Assembly (NCBI GenBank): GCA_949283255.1
Contig: CASDRS010000001.1
Coordinates: 1-51,748, forward strand
Source: an uncultured bacterium
GTDB lineage: Bacteria; Cyanobacteriota; Vampirovibrionia; Gastranaerophilales; Gastranaerophilaceae
Direction: 5' to 3'
Length of the DNA: 51,748 nucleotides
Positions 1 through 8,704 of this stretch are shown here, in pieces. The notes beneath the pieces are model-generated. The model saw only the letters and a program-made list of their open reading frames with translations, ran no database searches and was not told where the DNA came from. The position numbers and the translations under genes are program-made. Position 1 is the first letter of the stretch, and every line of letters begins with the position of its first letter.

Positions 1-52
1 TATGAAACAAATTGGGGCAAGCCATGATGGGTCAAAACTTTAACTAAAATAT

Positions 53-601
53 TTACAATTCAAAGTTTTTGTAACTTAAATCTATCTCATCTTGCTCGAC
101 AGAAATATACATAAGTGTTATTCGCTGGCTGCTATGATTAAATATTTTTTGCAAGATAATGGGGTCTTTAAATTTCTGATAATGATGATAACCAAAAGAG
201 CGTCTGAGCGTGTGCGTTGAAACGTGAGCCGTTATTCCGTTTTCACGACATGCTTTGACAATAAATCTATATACTTGTGAACGGTCCAAACGTTTACCTT
301 GTTTCCCTAGAAATAAAGGTTCGTTAAGTTCTCTCCCTTTTGTAAAATCCTTTAATACCCTTTTTAATTTATCATTTATGTAAAAAGATTTTCTTTTCCC
401 AGTTTTCTTTTCAATGATTGTAATATGTGTTTTAGCAACTACATCTGATACATTAAGGGCAACAATATCAGATACTCTAAGACCTGAATTTAATCCAAGC
501 ACCCATATTACATAATCTCTTTTGTTTCGTTCCTTTAAGTATTTTTCCACTACCTGAATATCTTTTTTGTTTTTCAATGGTTCTGCGATGTGTTTTTTCA
601 T
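53..601 (-). CDS. Short tyrosine recombinase / phage-type integrase
   Basis: This is a site-specific recombinase of the tyrosine (phage integrase) class, 182 aa. The catalytic set is visible in order: the first Arg in GLRVSD (about residue 42), then H-T-L-R-R near residue 131 (His and second Arg), then the NHSSQRITLMY block, whose His and final Tyr (about residue 166) complete the active site. It lacks the usual N-terminal arm and core-binding domain: about 180 residues against 300-400 in full phage integrases, like the compact FimB/FimE type. The start at 601 follows a fair ribosome site (AAGAAGG). It lies divergent to a transposase, so this end of the window looks mobile. Whether it moves an element or inverts DNA cannot be told from the sequence. 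The family call is secure; the target is unknown. Confidence 0.88.
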   Translation of the reverse strand: MKKHIAEPLKNKKDIQVVEKYLKERNKRDYVIWVLGLNSGLRVSDIVALNVSDVVAKTHITIIEKKTGKRKSFYINDKLKRVLKDFTKGRELNEPLFLGKQGKRLDRSQVYRFIVKACRENGITAHVSTHTLRRSFGYHHYQKFKDPIILQKIFNHSSQRITLMYISVEQDEIDLSYKNFEL

Positions 602-875
602 AATTACCTTCTTTCTACACTGTAATGTTTAACTATTGTGCATAGAAAAATGTAGCATTAACACCAAAGCAGCCATTAAGTTGACGGATTCGACACAAAT
701 GTGTAGAATAGAAACTGTTCATCCCGAAAATAAGTGAATAACCCCAGATATCGTCGAATAGCAACCTGTAAGGTCTTACTATAGACATATAAGTTAAGAA
801 TAGATTCATCATTATGATGAGTTTAGTTCTCGTGCAATTTTTTGAGGATGGAATAAAGGTATTTAAGAGGCAGGA
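602..875. other. Intergenic region between integrase and transposase
   Basis: This is a 274-bp divergent gap. It holds a small inverted repeat (ATCATTATGATGA near 808-821) and the AT-rich promoter area for both flanking genes. I see no convincing terminal inverted repeat for the IS-type transposase here. A stretch near 771-791 only loosely resembles the inverted copy of 2496-2515. Confidence 0.4.
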
Positions 876-2015
876 TTGAGAAACAGCAGTTGTACAAAAA
901 TTTCATATCCAATTAAAATAGCTGATTTGTACAGCGGCTCTAAAGCAATTCCCAACAGGTTAATAAAGAAGAAATTTAACAAATTTTTACAAAAAGTCAA
1001 TTTCAACAATGCTGAAGAACTTTATATATGCATAGCGATGAATATAGAAAGTTCTTTATGTAAAAATTTTAAAACTCTTAAAGATTTGAGAGCAATCTTT
1101 AAAACAAATGAAGATTGCATAAGATTCCTGGAAGAGCTTATTTGGGAAGGTGAACCTGTCAGCCCTTATGATAAAACTTCTAAGGTATACAAGTGTAAAG
1201 ATGGTTGGTACAAATGTAAAAATACCGGTAAGGAATTTAATATTCTTACAGGAACACTATTTCAGGGTACAAAAATAGATTTAACTACCTGGTTTGAAGT
1301 AATCTTCCGTGAAAATTCAGATAAGAGCGGTTTAGCTGCTACTACTGTTATGAGAGATTATGGTATTACATACACAGCAGCCTGGAATATGTTACATAAA
1401 ATAAGAAATGCTATGAGTAAAGAAAATCATCAAGAATTAAGCGGAACTGTTGAAGTTGACGAGTATCATGCAGGCGGCTCTCTGAAAAATATGCACTATA
1501 ATAAAAAATTGGAAGTAAAACAAATACCTAACCAAAATAAAAAGTTGTTACAAGGGTTTGTACAACGGAACGGGGACTCAGTTATTAGAGTTATCCCGAA
1601 TATGTTAGATAGTACGTTAAACGCAGGTATACTGAGATATGTAGAAAAAGGTTCATCTTTATACAGTGATGATAATCCGAGTTATCAGAAGTTACCTCCT
1701 TTTTATAAGCAGGCTATGGTAGTTCATAGTAAGGGAAATTATGTTAAAAAGGATGATAAAAATGTTCACACTAACACAATAGAAAGTGTTTGGTCAGGAT
1801 TTAAGCGAGTAGAAAATATTCATATTGTGATTTCTCCAAAGCATACACAAAATTATGCAAACGAAACAGTTTTCAGGTATAATACAAGAAAAATGAAATC
1901 TAGCGAAGCATGTATTTGGTTTTTACAAAATATAGAAGATACCAAGATTACCTGGAAAGAAATCAGAGATGGAAAATATAGACAATATAATAGAAATCAA
2001 AAGAGGGTTGCATAA
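876..2015 (+). CDS. IS1595-type (ISXO2-like) transposase
   Basis: This is a 379-aa DDE-class transposase of the ISXO2/IS1595 kind. The TVEVDEYHAGG block (about residue 192) holds the first acidic residue. SLYSDDNPSY (about 262) holds the second. HTNTIESVWSGFKR (about 299) is the H-N-x-x-E block of this family. The N-terminal zinc-ribbon region is degenerate: the usual first C-P-x-C pair reads V-S-P-Y-D here, while the later Y-K-C-K...F-x-x-L-T-G-T-L-F part remains. The start is a TTG at 876 behind AAGAGG; no ATG lies nearby. The frame is open throughout, so the gene is not obviously dead. A second ORF overlaps its last 47 bases. Terminal repeats were not established. Confidence 0.85.
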   Translation: MRNSSCTKISYPIKIADLYSGSKAIPNRLIKKKFNKFLQKVNFNNAEELYICIAMNIESSLCKNFKTLKDLRAIFKTNEDCIRFLEELIWEGEPVSPYDKTSKVYKCKDGWYKCKNTGKEFNILTGTLFQGTKIDLTTWFEVIFRENSDKSGLAATTVMRDYGITYTAAWNMLHKIRNAMSKENHQELSGTVEVDEYHAGGSLKNMHYNKKLEVKQIPNQNKKLLQGFVQRNGDSVIRVIPNMLDSTLNAGILRYVEKGSSLYSDDNPSYQKLPPFYKQAMVVHSKGNYVKKDDKNVHTNTIESVWSGFKRVENIHIVISPKHTQNYANETVFRYNTRKMKSSEACIWFLQNIEDTKITWKEIRDGKYRQYNRNQKRVA

Positions 2016-2457
2016 GATTTGCGGGCGAGACCTTGTAAATGTTATCGCTGAAACTGAAAAGTGCGAAGATTTTTATAGGAATATATTTACTATTTACGGC
2101 TTAATATATAATACTGAAACAATTATGCAAAAACGGGAGTTTATTGCTGCAAGTACAAAGTATTTTATTTTGGACAGATTCTCAGAAGATATTTTATGCG
2201 TTAAAGATGGCAAGTATGAAACCGGCAATAAGAAAGAATTAAAAAAACTTTTACAAGATACTATTAATATTTTTTATACTATACGTAATAATAGCAGTTC
2301 AGACGAAGATTTTAAGAAAAAATACGCGGAACATTTTAATGAGGAAGTAAAAGATTTTAGTAAAGAAATCTCTGAAAACAGAGATGACTCTTTGTCTGAT
2401 TTCGCCAAAACAATTAGAAAGATTTATAATTCCAAGGATAAAAATGGCGATTGTTAA
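1969..2457 (+). CDS. Unknown 162-aa protein overlapping the transposase 3' end
   Basis: I do not recognise this protein. It is a 162-aa, soluble, mostly helical, charged sequence with many Lys, Glu and Asp and no membrane segment. Its ATG lies 47 bases inside the transposase gene in another frame. The ribosome site before it is weak, so translational coupling or a later start is possible (TTG at 2008 or ATG at 2152). Position and overlap suggest a passenger gene of the insertion element, but that is inference. It could equally be a host gene truncated by the insertion. Confidence 0.5.
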   Translation: MENIDNIIEIKRGLHKICGRDLVNVIAETEKCEDFYRNIFTIYGLIYNTETIMQKREFIAASTKYFILDRFSEDILCVKDGKYETGNKKELKKLLQDTINIFYTIRNNSSSDEDFKKKYAEHFNEEVKDFSKEISENRDDSLSDFAKTIRKIYNSKDKNGDC

Positions 2458-2666
2458 GCATTGTTAACCGTTTTAACCTATTTAGTGGAATTTGCTATAT
2501 AAGTCCCAATTAATTAGGATATGCAAAAATTTTCTCTTGTGGTATTATAATTTTATAATTACCGTTAATTATAAATTTTGTGGAAACTTTTTTCGATAAA
2601 AAACATCTATGAAAATAAGCTTGAGCGAAATTAGTGATTAGGGGTAATCTGGAGGAAAACTAGAGA

Positions 2667-3887
2667 ATGAGAAAACTTATGAAAAAAAGCTTGATATTTG
2701 TTGGAACATTTGTTCTGTTGTTTGGGTGTATTATCCATAACAATGTGATGGCATATTCTCCTGTAGATCTTTATGATCAGGTGTGGAGGCTGGTAAATGC
2801 AAAGTATGTTGATCAGACTAACAATGCGCAAAATTGGCAAAAATGGCGTCATAAGTATGACGACAAAATTGTAACGAATGAAGATGCTTATGTTGCAATT
2901 AATACGATGATTGCTAGTTTGAATGATCCTTATACAAAGTTTTTGGACCCGAAAGAATTTGCTGAAGAAACAAGTTCAATAAAAGGTTCATTGAAGGGTA
3001 TTGGTATTCAAATTGCTGTTAAAGACGGTAAATTAACTGTTATTGCGCCGATTGAAGATACTCCTGCAGAAAAGGCTGGTCTAAAGGCTGATGATGAGAT
3101 TTTGGAAATTGACGGTAAAAGCACAAAAGGTATTACTGTAGATAAAGCTGCTGATCAGATAAGAGGTAAAGAAGGTACTCAGGTTAAGCTTCTTGTCAAA
3201 CGTAAAGATCAGGAACCAAAATTGTATACAATTACTCGTGCTAACATTGAGATAAAATCTATTTCTCAAAAATTGCCTGAAAATATTACTATGCCAAATG
3301 ATATTTCATATATCAGATTAAGTTCTTTTATAAGCAGAAATGCCGGAACTGAATTCCGTTCAATATTGGAACAAGGATATAATAAGAAAGGCTTTATTAT
3401 CGATTTGCGTTCAAATCCTGGAGGTTTGTTGAGTAATGCAATTTATATTTCAGATATGTTTTTGAATGACGGCGTAATCGTTTCTACAGTTGACAGAGAC
3501 GGGTATAGAGAAACTCAGAATGCTACAAAAGGCGTTGTTACAAGAAAACCTGTTGTTGTGTTGATCAATAAGGGCTCAGCTTCAGCAAGTGAGATTTTCT
3601 CAGGTGCTATGAAGGATAACGGACGTGCCGTTATTGTCGGAGAACAGTCTTTTGGTAAAGGACTTGTTCAAGAAATTAATAAGCTTCCGTATGATGCGGG
3701 TGTTAACATTACTATCCAAAAATATTTAACTCCTAACGGTACGGATATCAATAAAAAAGGTATTACTCCTGACGTTGTTGTGAAATTGACGGAAGAAGAT
3801 ATAAAAAATAAAAATGATGTTCAATTGAAAAAGGCTATAGAGATAATCCAACAGTTATCTGCAGGCCGTACGGTTGCTTCATTTTAA
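2667..3887 (+). CDS. ctpA: C-terminal processing peptidase, S41 family
   Basis: This is a secreted S41 serine protease of the CtpA/Prc class that trims protein C termini in the periplasm or at the envelope; 406 aa. There is an N-terminal signal sequence with a hydrophobic run at about residues 8-28 ending in an A-Y site. A PDZ domain follows (about 105-185; G-I-G-I-Q, then DTPAEKAGL and DDEILEIDGKS). The S41 catalytic domain has RSNPGG, then KGSASASEIFSGA with the nucleophile Ser, and the Lys of QSFGKGLVQ. A good GGAGG lies upstream at 2651. A second Met four codons in (MKKS) is an alternative start. A strong terminator follows, so the gene is probably monocistronic. Confidence 0.95.
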   Translation: MRKLMKKSLIFVGTFVLLFGCIIHNNVMAYSPVDLYDQVWRLVNAKYVDQTNNAQNWQKWRHKYDDKIVTNEDAYVAINTMIASLNDPYTKFLDPKEFAEETSSIKGSLKGIGIQIAVKDGKLTVIAPIEDTPAEKAGLKADDEILEIDGKSTKGITVDKAADQIRGKEGTQVKLLVKRKDQEPKLYTITRANIEIKSISQKLPENITMPNDISYIRLSSFISRNAGTEFRSILEQGYNKKGFIIDLRSNPGGLLSNAIYISDMFLNDGVIVSTVDRDGYRETQNATKGVVTRKPVVVLINKGSASASEIFSGAMKDNGRAVIVGEQSFGKGLVQEINKLPYDAGVNITIQKYLTPNGTDINKKGITPDVVVKLTEEDIKNKNDVQLKKAIEIIQQLSAGRTVASF

Positions 3888-3905
3888 AAGTTAAAGTTAG
3901 TTATT

Positions 3906-3936
3906 AAAAAAGCCTCCTTGTTTAGGGGGCTTTTTT
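3906..3936 (+). terminator. Rho-independent terminator after ctpA
   Basis: The stem AAAAAAGCCTCC / GGGGGCTTTTTT (one wobble pair) has a 7-base loop and ends in a T run. Confidence 0.9.
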
Positions 3937-3982
3937 GAAGTTAATTTGTTTTAAAAATTTTTGTTTAATATACAATCAAATT

Positions 3983-4771
3983 ATGGAAGAAAAGGAACTG
4001 ATTCAGTATTTTAAAAGTTTGGGATTAAGGGTTAATACGACTACCAAGGCTCGTGGGCATTTAGGTTTTTTCTTGAAAAACAGAATTGATATCTCCCATA
4101 ATGTTCCGCCGGCTAGAGTTGTTCCGACGTTGCTGCATGAATTTACTCATTATGTTCATTATGGACTGGAACCTGATATTGCAAAGACGGGCGGAACCTT
4201 TAGTAAAATTTTTGATGAAGAAAATCCGATTTTTGAACAAGAATTGATGAAGGTTACAAATTTTGTAGATGAAAATTCGCTTTGTGTAAGACTTTACGAG
4301 CATAAGGACAGGATAAAATCGCAAATAAAACAGTATGAAAGTATTATTAAGGCTGAATATCCAAGGTTTATGCGTTCAAAGGCATTTAAGGAGTTTGATA
4401 AGTATATCAGAAAATCTAATGCAAAATATCTTTTAAAGTATGATAGAGTAAAGCTTTTAACAGGCTTTTTCAGAAAAAAATATACGATACTTTCTGTTTC
4501 TGATATAGAAAAGGATTTTCCTGAAATGCCGAAAGCTTTTGCAGCATACATAAAACTAAGATCTTGTCAGCGTAAGCAAAAGAGGATTTCTGCTCGCATA
4601 AACAGAATGCAGAAATATTATAAACGTCCTACGGAGCTTTTTGCACGTTTAGTTGAGGGCTTGTATCTCGATAAAGAATGGGTTTGTGCGCTGGCACCTT
4701 ATTCGACGACCAAATTTTACAAATTGTTGTCTTCAGGATATTACAAATATTTGGATAAAGTTGTCTCTTAA
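3983..4771 (+). CDS. Putative zincin-like metallopeptidase (HEFTH)
   Basis: This is a 262-aa protein with a clear zinc-protease signature, H-E-F-T-H, at about residues 46-50 (LLHEFTHYVHYG). A conserved-looking R-P-T-E-L-F-A-R segment near residue 218 could supply the third, acidic ligand. The middle is rich in Lys and Arg and looks helical. No signal peptide or membrane span is seen. I start it at ATG 3983, because the 16 codons upstream are low-quality sequence next to the terminator. No ribosome site is visible, and a -10-like TACAAT lies 6 bases before the ATG, so the message may be leaderless. Substrate and role are unknown. It converges with the cupin gene and overlaps it by 4 bases. Confidence 0.65.
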   Translation: MEEKELIQYFKSLGLRVNTTTKARGHLGFFLKNRIDISHNVPPARVVPTLLHEFTHYVHYGLEPDIAKTGGTFSKIFDEENPIFEQELMKVTNFVDENSLCVRLYEHKDRIKSQIKQYESIIKAEYPRFMRSKAFKEFDKYIRKSNAKYLLKYDRVKLLTGFFRKKYTILSVSDIEKDFPEMPKAFAAYIKLRSCQRKQKRISARINRMQKYYKRPTELFARLVEGLYLDKEWVCALAPYSTTKFYKLLSSGYYKYLDKVVS

Positions 4772-5121
4772 GCTCTGCCGTATATATCGCTGTATCTTAT
4801 AATATCGTCTTCCGATAATATTTCACCCTGTTGAATTTCTATCACTTCAACAGCTTCTTGGGTATTGTTTTGTAGTGAATGTATGGATTTTACAGGAATA
4901 TCCAAGCTGTCCCCGGTTTTGAGTGTAAATTCTTTTTTATCTAATATAACGGTCGCTATACCTTCTGTCACAAACCAGTGTTCACTGCGGTGGTTATGTG
5001 ATTGTACGGAAAGTCTTTGTCCCGGATTTACGTGAATTACCTTAACCAGATATTTGTCTTTTCTGAATAAATTTGTGAAAAATCCCCAAGGGCGTATTGT
5101 TGTATCCTGTGTGTTGTCCAT
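4768..5121 (-). CDS. Single-domain cupin, mannose-6-phosphate isomerase type II C-terminal-like
   Basis: This 117-aa protein matches the C-terminal cupin of bifunctional mannose-1-P guanylyltransferase/mannose-6-P isomerase (ManC/AlgA type). It begins with R-P-W-G-x-F, then P-G-Q-R-L-S-V-Q-S-H-N-H-R-S-E-H-W (metal-binding H-x-H...E), and has G-D-S-L-D-I-P...H-S at the second cupin motif. The guanylyltransferase half is absent. A role as a stand-alone mannose-6-phosphate isomerase or sugar-phosphate cupin is likely from the family, but no mannose pathway neighbours are present. Confidence 0.82.
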   Translation of the reverse strand: MDNTQDTTIRPWGFFTNLFRKDKYLVKVIHVNPGQRLSVQSHNHRSEHWFVTEGIATVILDKKEFTLKTGDSLDIPVKSIHSLQNNTQEAVEVIEIQQGEILSEDDIIRYSDIYGRA

Positions 5122-5177
5122 TTCTCTACTCTCTTCCTGTATTTCATTATATCGGATTTAAATTTTTTTGTAAACTT

Positions 5178-5207
5178 TTGGATAAAAATTCATGGTCGTG
5201 CTAAAAT
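5178..5207 (+). promoter_or_regulatory. Promoter of slt, extended -10
   Basis: A -35-like TTGGAT (5178-5183) is followed 18 bases later by TGC-TAAAAT (-10 at 5202-5207). The ATG at 5217 lies only 9 bases after the -10, so the transcript would be almost leaderless. Confidence 0.6.
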
Positions 5208-5216
5208 GTGTGTAGT

Positions 5217-7187
5217 ATGGATGTTTGGAAAAAGAGTTTACATTTATTCTTTGGCACATTGGTTGTCTGTGGATTAGGGATTATATTTTTACTGTTTGCT
5301 CAACCTCCGCAGAAAACTGATGAGATATATTCTGATGCTTTGAGTTTGTATGAGAAAGAGGAGTATTCAAAATCTTATTTTGAATTTTCAAAAGTTTCTT
5401 ATATGTCTATTTTAAAGCCTTTAGCGATATATCATCAGGGTGTGTGTGCCGATAAGATTGAGGATAAGGCTGCAGCTATTAAGCAGTACAGATTTTTCTT
5501 GTTCCTTTATCCTCAGCATGTTTTATCAACGAGAGTTAAGTATAATTTAGCGCAGGATCTTGTGGATAAAGATCCTTATCGTGCTCATAAATATTTTGAA
5601 AGTATTATCAAACATTATCCTCATACAGATTATGCTATTGCGTCTGAGTATTATGCAGGACTTTTGAAATTAAAAAAATACCAGAATGAAAAAATATTTC
5701 CGATGTCTGTAAAAAATGATATAGAAAATCATTTCAGACATTATTTGAAAAAGGCACCATCAGGCAGATTAGCTTTGAATGTTGTTGCAAATTGGCAGGA
5801 GCTGGATAAAAATATTTCAAAAGATGATTATTTGTTGATGGCTAATTCTTATTATTTGTTCGGAGATTATAAGAAGGCGGCTGAACTGGCTAAAAAAGCA
5901 GATCTGAAAAATGCTTGGGCCTTAGAGGTTAAAAATTCTGCTGCTATGGGTAACAAGTCTCGAGCAATGTTCTTAACAGAATGGGGTTTGGCAGGAAACG
6001 CTGATTATATTGATAAAGAAGATGTATATGCAGCTATAGATACATATATGGGACTTGTGCCGTCAAAGTATGATGCTGCAATAAAGCTTATGGGGCTTTC
6101 TAAATCTCGCGGTAAAGATTACCTGATGGATATAAGATGTCGTTATAGTCCTGCTGATGTGAAATTTGGCTGCTATAAGAATTTATATCTTTGGTTCCCG
6201 ACAAGTGAGTTTGTTGATGATGCTCAATCTCAAATATTTTTATATTTGTTTAGGGCTCATGATATTGAAAATGCACAGAGAATTGGTATTGAGTTTTTAA
6301 ACAAATACAAGGATTCGGTTTACGCTCCAATGGTTATGTATTATCTTGGACGATTAAGTGAACATGCAAAGTCGTATAGGGATTATATGAGTTATTACAA
6401 GAGTGTTATCTCAAAATATCCTGATAATTATTATGCATATAGAGCTTACCTTCATCTAAATCATAGCAGAGGACCTATTATTACCTCTTATATTAAGGAG
6501 CAGCCTATAGAATATCCTTATGCAAAAAGACATGCTCTTCTTGATAAGCTTGTAGCTTTGAGAGATTTCGAAGTCTTGGAAGAATATTATATCGGGGATG
6601 ACTTTATAAAGAGCTGGGTTTTGTATAAAAAAGGTGACTATAAGCAGGCAATGCTTGTGGCAAGAGATGCTATGGACAAGTTAGAGGAAAAACCTGATAG
6701 AGAAGATTTGAGATGGCGTTTGGTTTATCCTGTAATATATTATGATGAAGTATTGAAAGCCGCTAATAAAGCGGGGAATGTTGCACCTTTGATGCTGGCA
6801 ATAGTTAGAGAAGAAAGTTATTTTGACTATAATGCGACAAGTCCTGTAGGGGCAAAAGGATTGATGCAGCTTATGCCTGCGACAGCTTCTGAAATAGCAT
6901 CAAAACATTCTATATCAAAATATAAGTTAAATGATCCTGTTCAAAATATAACGTTGGGAAACTATTATTATTCATTCTTAAAAAGTATGCTTGGCGGATT
7001 GGATGTCTCTTCTATCGCAGCTTATAACGGTGGTGTAGGTTCTGTAAATAGATGGAAGTCTTCTATATATTATCAGGATACGGACTCTTTTGTTGAGCAA
7101 ATTCCATACCCTGAAACTCAAGCTTATGTGAAAAAGGTGTTTAGAACCTATTGGAATTATATAAGAATTTATAACGGAAATTCGTAA
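5217..7187 (+). CDS. slt: Soluble lytic murein transglycosylase (Slt70-like)
   Basis: This is a periplasmic enzyme that cleaves peptidoglycan glycan strands; 656 aa, close to Slt70 size. An N-terminal membrane anchor or signal (about residues 7-27) is followed by a long helical TPR-like superhelix (about 40-500). The catalytic lytic transglycosylase domain comes last: AIVREESYFDYNATSP (catalytic Glu in R-E-E-S), G-A-K-G-L-M-Q-L-M-P-A-T, then AAYNGGVGSVNRW. GTG at 5208 is in frame but would sit right at the -10, so ATG 5217 is the better start. A shared terminator separates it from the convergent HU gene. Confidence 0.93.
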   Translation: MDVWKKSLHLFFGTLVVCGLGIIFLLFAQPPQKTDEIYSDALSLYEKEEYSKSYFEFSKVSYMSILKPLAIYHQGVCADKIEDKAAAIKQYRFFLFLYPQHVLSTRVKYNLAQDLVDKDPYRAHKYFESIIKHYPHTDYAIASEYYAGLLKLKKYQNEKIFPMSVKNDIENHFRHYLKKAPSGRLALNVVANWQELDKNISKDDYLLMANSYYLFGDYKKAAELAKKADLKNAWALEVKNSAAMGNKSRAMFLTEWGLAGNADYIDKEDVYAAIDTYMGLVPSKYDAAIKLMGLSKSRGKDYLMDIRCRYSPADVKFGCYKNLYLWFPTSEFVDDAQSQIFLYLFRAHDIENAQRIGIEFLNKYKDSVYAPMVMYYLGRLSEHAKSYRDYMSYYKSVISKYPDNYYAYRAYLHLNHSRGPIITSYIKEQPIEYPYAKRHALLDKLVALRDFEVLEEYYIGDDFIKSWVLYKKGDYKQAMLVARDAMDKLEEKPDREDLRWRLVYPVIYYDEVLKAANKAGNVAPLMLAIVREESYFDYNATSPVGAKGLMQLMPATASEIASKHSISKYKLNDPVQNITLGNYYYSFLKSMLGGLDVSSIAAYNGGVGSVNRWKSSIYYQDTDSFVEQIPYPETQAYVKKVFRTYWNYIRIYNGNS

Positions 7188-7210
7188 GTTTTTTTAGATA
7201 GTTATAAACA

Positions 7211-7245
7211 AAAAAACTCGGTTACAATAAGCAACCGAGTTTTTC
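7211..7245. terminator. Bidirectional terminator between slt and HU
   Basis: The perfect stem AAAAACTCGGTT / AACCGAGTTTTT around a short loop has A runs on the left and T runs on the right, so it can serve both convergent genes. Confidence 0.9.
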
Positions 7246-7266
7246 GCTGTTTTTCTTGATCTAAAC

Positions 7267-7542
7267 TTATTTTGCAAGAAGTTCTTTGAATTTTTTACCA
7301 GCAGAAAAAGCAGGAACTGTTTTAGCTGCAATTTTCAAAGCAGCACCAGTTTGAGGGTTTCTACCAGTTCTAGCAGCTCTCTTACGAGCTTCAAATGTAC
7401 CGAAACCTACCAATGTAACTTTTTTGCCTTTAGATACAGTCTTTTCAATAGTTTCTAGAACCGCTGCAACAACGTCAGCTGTAGCTTTTTGTGAAACTTT
7501 AGCTTTCTTAGATACTTCTTTTACCAATTCTTCTTTGTTCAT
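7267..7542 (-). CDS. hup: DNA-binding protein HU
   Basis: This is the nucleoid-associated protein HU, 91 aa, the normal length. It starts M-N-K-E-E-L-V, has V-G-F-G-T-F-E-A-R-K-R-A-A-R-T-G-R-N-P at the centre (the DNA-binding beta arm) and ends A-F-S-A-G-K-x-F-K. It binds and bends DNA without strong sequence preference. A good GGAGG lies upstream, and a near-consensus promoter sits at 7622-7649. It is transcribed alone, convergent to slt. HU is clearer than IHF because only one such gene is seen and no IHF-specific features stand out. Confidence 0.97.
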   Translation of the reverse strand: MNKEELVKEVSKKAKVSQKATADVVAAVLETIEKTVSKGKKVTLVGFGTFEARKRAARTGRNPQTGAALKIAAKTVPAFSAGKKFKELLAK

Positions 7543-7621
7543 TGAGAACCTCCTTCTTCCTTATGCAAACGGACCCCAGAAACCATTTCCATTCCGCATG
7601 CGATTATCTTCGACAAGGAAT

Positions 7622-7649
7622 ATTATATCACTTTATTTGCTTTTTGCAA
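7622..7649 (-). promoter_or_regulatory. Promoter of the HU gene
   Basis: On the minus strand, TTGCAA (7649-7644), a 16-base spacer and TATAAT (7627-7622) lie about 80 bases before the HU start. Confidence 0.7.
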
Positions 7650-7720
7650 GGGGGTTTTGAGGGTAAGAGATAAGTATTTTCAAGATATACCCGAAATATC
7701 CAATACTTTATAAGCTCTAA

Positions 7721-7746
7721 TGGCTTATATATAGCGGGTTTGAGTG
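7721..7746. repeat. Copy 1 of a dispersed TATAGCGGG(T/C)TTGAGTG motif
   Basis: TGGCTTATA at 7721 runs directly into TATAGCGGGTTTGAGTG. The same two blocks recur, 14 bases apart, at 38186-38225. The function is unknown. Confidence 0.5.
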
Positions 7747-7788
7747 CCTACTTTAAGTAAAAATCTATTCGAAAATGCAATGCATTTA

Positions 7789-8667
7789 TTAGACAGAACC
7801 TTCATTTGCTTTTGCAAATCTGACATTTTTATAAAAATATTGAAGAATTTGGTAAGCGTTGTAGCCTTCTTTTGCAAGGTTATTAGCTCCATGCTGTGAC
7901 ATGCCGATACCATGTCCGTTCTTTTTGACATTACCATCGTAAGAAGGGACTGAACGAATAAAAGGCAAATCACTGCCCCATGCTTGTTTTGCATTTAGAG
8001 TTTGTCCGCCAGCAGAAGCTGAGTAGTATGCAGGAACTACTTTGTAGTTATAAGTCAGAACAAGTCCGTCAGTTTCTTGGACAGCGGTATTTGTTCTTGC
8101 TGTTTCTGATGACGCACCGCCGTATGCTTGATCTTCAGGTGTATCTTTCAGGTCATAGCCAAGACTTGCTCTTTTCCCGAGATTAGCCAATGCGTAACTT
8201 CTTGCTGCAATAGCTTGTGCTTTTAGAGCTTCCAATTCCCAGCTGGATGGCATCTCTGATGGTACAACCCCTCTGATATAGTCTTCCAATCCGACATTAT
8301 TTATAACGGTAAGCTTTTGATTTCGGTTTTGAATCATTAAAAATCCGCGATACCATTTTCTTTTTGCGCTAACAAAACCGCCTTCGGCAGGTTTAAGCAC
8401 TATATTGTCGGAGTATATCTGATAAAATTTTCCGTTTAGCCTGATTGCCATGGTGTTTTTGTAAGGTATAATTTCATACCCTTTCATCGCATCAACTTTG
8501 CATACGGTCCTATTTGTGTTTGCATCAATAATTGATGTGTTGTTTGAAGAACCTATGCCAATGCGGTCAACACCTGTCTGCAATCCTATTTTAATTGCGT
8601 ATGAAGGATTTGATGTTGAGAATATTGCTAATAATAAAACTGTAGAAAGTAATAAAATCCTTTTCAT
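7789..8667 (-). CDS. SpoIID/LytB-domain cell-wall protein
   Basis: This is a secreted SpoIID-type protein, 292 aa. SpoIID is a lytic transglycosylase acting on denuded glycans in spore formers, and cyanobacteria and relatives carry homologues without sporulating. An N-terminal signal peptide (about residues 1-24, ending PSYA) is followed by a beta-rich region. The SpoIID domain has GLEDYIRGVVPSEMPSSW (with the key Glu), LKAQAIAARSYAL, then SASAGGQT and GHGIGMSQHGA near the C terminus. A GTG one codon upstream is in frame, but ATG 8667 is preferred. A TGT-TATAAT promoter lies just 9 bases upstream (8677-8682). Confidence 0.92.
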   Translation of the reverse strand: MKRILLLSTVLLLAIFSTSNPSYAIKIGLQTGVDRIGIGSSNNTSIIDANTNRTVCKVDAMKGYEIIPYKNTMAIRLNGKFYQIYSDNIVLKPAEGGFVSAKRKWYRGFLMIQNRNQKLTVINNVGLEDYIRGVVPSEMPSSWELEALKAQAIAARSYALANLGKRASLGYDLKDTPEDQAYGGASSETARTNTAVQETDGLVLTYNYKVVPAYYSASAGGQTLNAKQAWGSDLPFIRSVPSYDGNVKKNGHGIGMSQHGANNLAKEGYNAYQILQYFYKNVRFAKANEGSV

Positions 8668-8676
8668 CACATGTTA

Positions 8677-8685
8677 ATTATAACA
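8677..8685 (-). promoter_or_regulatory. Extended -10 of the SpoIID gene
   Basis: TGT-TATAAT on the minus strand ends 9 bases before the ATG at 8667. No clear -35 or ribosome site is present, which again points to a very short or absent leader. Confidence 0.5.
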
Positions 8686-8704
8686 TATTTTAAAAAGAAT
8701 GCTT

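Noticed and set aside
771-2515. Terminal inverted repeats for the IS1595-type element
   Set aside because: Only a loose match was found between 771-791 and the inverted 2496-2515, with no matching target-site duplication. Not strong enough to call element ends.
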